A DNA stretch of 8,271 nucleotides, taken from positions 1-8,271 of the forward strand of contig JACPWA010000045.1 in the NCBI GenBank assembly GCA_016191565.1, given 5' to 3'. This DNA is from Simkania negevensis. GTDB lineage: Bacteria > Chlamydiota > Chlamydiia > Chlamydiales > Simkaniaceae. The position numbers were made by a program, and so were the translations under genes. Positions 6,452-8,271 of the stretch are shown piece after piece (position 1 is the first letter of the stretch; each line of letters opens with the position of its first letter). The notes beneath the pieces were generated by a model, which was given only the letters and a program-made list of their open reading frames with translations, was not told the origin of the DNA and ran no database searches.

Positions 6452-7234
6452 ATGGAGAAAAATAATCTTGGTGATTATGCAATTATTAAGCAGATTGGGC
6501 AAGGAACTCTCGGGTCTGTTTACTTAGCAGAGCATCGTTTTTTAAAAAAGCAATTTGTCCTTAAAGTTCTTCCTGAAGAGCTTTCCACTGACCGAAATTT
6601 TATCCAAAGATTTGAAAAAGATATTGCAGCTCTTGCTACTCTTGATCATCCTCATCTTGTTAAAACCCATTACGTTTCTTTTTCTGAAGGATATTATTTT
6701 CTTGTCCTTGATTGCATTGTCGATTGCTTTGGCGAAACGACTAACCTCTCTCAGTACTTAAGCGTCAATAAGCAGACCCTCAATGAAAATGAGCTGCTTG
6801 ATCTTCTTACACAGATTGCCTCTGCTCTTCACTATCTGCACAAAAAGCAAGTAAATGGAGTGCCGATGGCGCATCGAGGGATTAAGCTTAGTAATATTTT
6901 AATCGGCGATGGAGATAAAGGACTTCATGTCTATCTTTCTGATGCTGGTCTCTCCTCTATTGTAGGGGAAGGAGCGATTTTGACGCGGATGTACAAGGTG
7001 ATGGCCGATGTTTTGCGGCTTGATCTTTCTCAAACTGCCTTTGCTAAGCTTGGAGAGGAAAAGTATTTAAGCGGCCCGATCGATTTTAGCAAACTTTCCA
7101 AGCTGCATGTTTCTTTTATCCAAAATTATGCTTTTTTAGCTCCCGAACAAAAGATCTATCGAGAAAAACCGGTTTCAGAAAAAGCAGATGTCTATGCATT
7201 TTGGCTGCTGTTGAGGAGGAAGAGGTCAGGGTAA
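6452..7234 (+). pseudogene. pkn1: Pkn1-like Ser/Thr kinase domain, 5' half of a broken gene
   Basis: Residues 8-250 form a Hanks-type kinase domain. A glycine loop GQGTLGSV (16-23), the ATP lysine in FVLKVL (Lys38), the helix-C glutamate in RFEKDI (Glu55), an AHRGIKLSNIL catalytic loop (140-150), SDAG (163-166), an APE motif in FLAPEQK (228-234) and KADVYAF (244-250) are all visible. The HRD aspartate is Gly143 and DFG reads DAG, so phosphotransfer is doubtful. About 65 residues separate DAG from APE, longer than usual. After Phe250 (TTT at 7199-7201) the expected C-lobe is missing: the frame reads ten unrelated residues to a TAA at 7232-7234, while the FGE-like half continues in another frame. 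Family members end in an FGE fold, so these are two halves of one gene. It follows the rodZ-like gene by 24 nt with a weak ribosome binding site, hence probably one operon. Confidence 0.8.
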
Positions 7235-8142
7235 GACCTGATCTAGAAATGCTTACAAAAGTCAGTCGCGCTGCTTATTCAGAGTTTCCTAAACCTGTAT
7301 TGCAGCCAGGCGAAATTAAACGACCTGAATATGACCCAGACCCTGGGGCAATCTTCCGTGCTCAAACTACTGTGGAAAGATATATTCCTAAGGAAAACAC
7401 TATTGGGAATGTAGAGCCCATTCATACAGAAATGGTGGTGATAAAAGGGGGAGAGTTTTTCAGGGGAAGCAATGAAGGGGGACGGGATGAAAGACCCCGC
7501 CATACAGTAGTTTTATCTGGTTTTGCTCTTGATATTCACCCTGTGACCAATGAGCAATTTGTCCGCTTTCTAGAGGTGATGGGAGGAGAAAAAGATGCAA
7601 ATAATCAAGATATTATCCAGCTTAAAGAATCGCGTATTAAAAGACATGCTGGAAAACTGACGATCGAATCAGGATATGCTAAACATCCTGTCATTGGAGT
7701 GACCTGGTATGGTGCAGTGGCCTACGCCAAGTGGATCGGCAAAAGGCTTCCCACCGAAGCTGAGTGGGAGGTTGCCTCTTATGGGGGTAGAGCTGATGAG
7801 ATCTATCCCACTGGCAACAAGATTGAGCGTTCTCAAGCAAATTTCTTTAGTGCAGATACTACAGCAGTCAAAAGCTATCCTCCCAATGGTTATGGTCTTT
7901 ATGATATGGCAGGCAATGTCTATCAATGGTGCCAAGATTGGTATGATCCAAACTACTATCAAGTTTCGATGCAAGAGCCAGAAAATCCTCCGGGCCCTCT
8001 TCAAGGGGTTTATCGGGTTCTTCGAGGGGGCTGCTGGAAGAGCTTGCAAGAAGACCTCCGCTGTTCTCATCGGAACCGAAATAATCCTCGCATTGTAAAT
8101 CGCACTTATGGATTTAGATGTGCTGCTGACGTAGAAGATTAG
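7201..8142 (+). pseudogene. pkn1: FGE/sulfatase-modifying-factor-like domain, 3' half of the Pkn1-like gene
   Basis: The frame carries a linker rich in Pro and acidic residues (about 25-70 counted from 7201), then a complete FGE-type C-type-lectin-like fold. It opens [13 protein letters not shown] (78-90). It continues with HPVTNEQF (113-120), [15 protein letters not shown] (166-180), RLPTEAEWE (182-190), [18 protein letters not shown] (231-248), RVLRGGCW (272-279) and the closing GFRCAAD (304-310). Real FGE enzymes have a Cys pair after the RGG motif, as in GGSYMCHRSYC of human FGE. Here [13 protein letters not shown] lacks that arrangement, so oxidase activity is unlikely and a binding or structural role is expected, as in other Pkn1-type proteins. 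No credible start exists: the first ATG (7249) lacks a nearby ribosome binding site, although AGGAGG occurs at 7214-7219. It is best read as the continuation of the kinase gene after a deletion or frame error near 7200. Confidence 0.8.
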
Positions 8143-8205
8143 AAAATGGCGTTTTTTGCTTGCTTACAGTAAAATAAAGCTTTAAAAATGGAACGCTTTG
8201 CTTCT

Positions 8206-8256
8206 ATGAAATTATTTCTTTCCAAGCCTAGAGGCTTTTGCGCTGGTGTTGACTAA
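8206..8256 (+). pseudogene. ispH: 5' fragment of ispH (HMBPP reductase) ending in a premature stop
   Basis: The 16 codons read MKLFLSKPRGFCAGVD and then TAA. PRGFCAGVD is the invariant start of IspH (LytB), the [4Fe-4S] enzyme of the last MEP-pathway step, making IPP and DMAPP from HMBPP. Its cysteine is the first of three cluster ligands. Family members run to about 310 residues and continue with RAI or similar after GVD; here the stop and an A-rich stretch follow at once. An ATG at 8188 in the same frame would add MERFAS, but 8206 matches the family start. Only 15 bases remain after the stop, so a frame error, a deletion, an insertion or an assembly edge cannot be separated. The fragment cannot be active. 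Confidence 0.65.
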
Positions 8257-8271
8257 AAAAATTCGATAAAA

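Noticed and set aside
7195..7243. Programmed -1 frameshift joining the kinase and FGE halves, with a downstream hairpin
   Set aside because: GCA TTT TGG is not a proper X XXY YYZ slippery heptamer: a slip puts the Phe tRNA on ATT with a first-position mismatch. The kinase C-lobe would still be missing in the fused product, so deletion or sequence error explains more.
7214..7251. Independent translation start for the FGE half from AGGAGG at 7214-7219
   Set aside because: No ATG, GTG or TTG lies 5-10 nt downstream; the first ATG (7249) is about 29 nt away. The Shine-Dalgarno match comes from Glu-rich coding sequence.
8145..8205. Imperfect direct repeat of AAAATGG followed by a CG/TTT/GCTT-type stretch (8145 and 8184 areas), plus the palindrome TAAAGCTTTA at 8175-8184
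   Set aside because: Short, low-complexity similarity in an AT-rich gap; not distinguishable from chance and no linked feature.
1..8271. CRISPR array, tRNA, rRNA, phage genes, toxin-antitoxin or defence system
   Set aside because: No regularly spaced repeats, cloverleaf, rRNA-like stretch or relevant protein motifs were seen on either strand; the helix-turn-helix protein is RodZ-like, not a phage or antitoxin repressor.

Overview
The window reads as chromosomal DNA of a member of the Chlamydiota, probably a 'Chlamydia-like' environmental or arthropod-associated lineage rather than Chlamydia itself. The main evidence is one diagnostic neighbourhood: an rnhC gene (RNase HIII) head to head with a short RodZ-like helix-turn-helix/membrane protein (the CT008/CT009 arrangement of C. 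trachomatis), followed by a Pkn1-type protein that joins a Ser/Thr kinase domain to a formylglycine-generating-enzyme (FGE) fold. Moderate AT-richness and the Yip1-type and MFS membrane proteins fit this. The placement rests on recognised motifs and remembered gene order, not on a search.

Layout. Positions 1-1606 hold a short plus-strand cluster: a Yip1-domain membrane protein with a perfect TATAAT box and good ribosome binding site, a broken gene for a small exported protein (728-1155), and a four-helix membrane protein of unknown function (1166-1606). Positions 1607-1850 form a non-coding or poorly coding stretch packed with short inverted repeats, which may be the end of a decayed mobile element. 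A 559-codon orphan ORF follows (1790-3469). An MFS transporter with a very acidic tail (3522-4832) then ends exactly where the minus-strand RNase HIII gene ends (4833-5723). The gap 5724-6016 contains a 41-codon open stretch that looks like the 3' end of a lost gene with its own terminator. RodZ-like (6017-6427) and the Pkn1-like gene (6452-8142) form the last operon. The window closes with the first 16 codons of ispH, cut by a stop.

Function. The intact genes are housekeeping or membrane functions: RNA/DNA hybrid removal, cell shape and division through MreB, and transport. I see no defence system, phage, CRISPR array, tRNA or rRNA.

The striking theme is decay. The small exported-protein gene, the kinase gene and ispH are all interrupted, and a fourth gene seems to survive only as a tail. 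The two larger breaks look like internal deletions with frame change. The kinase break and the ispH stop lie near T or A runs, so sequencing error has to be excluded before calling this genuine reductive evolution. The Pkn1-like kinase also lacks the catalytic HRD aspartate, and its FGE domain lacks the catalytic cysteines.
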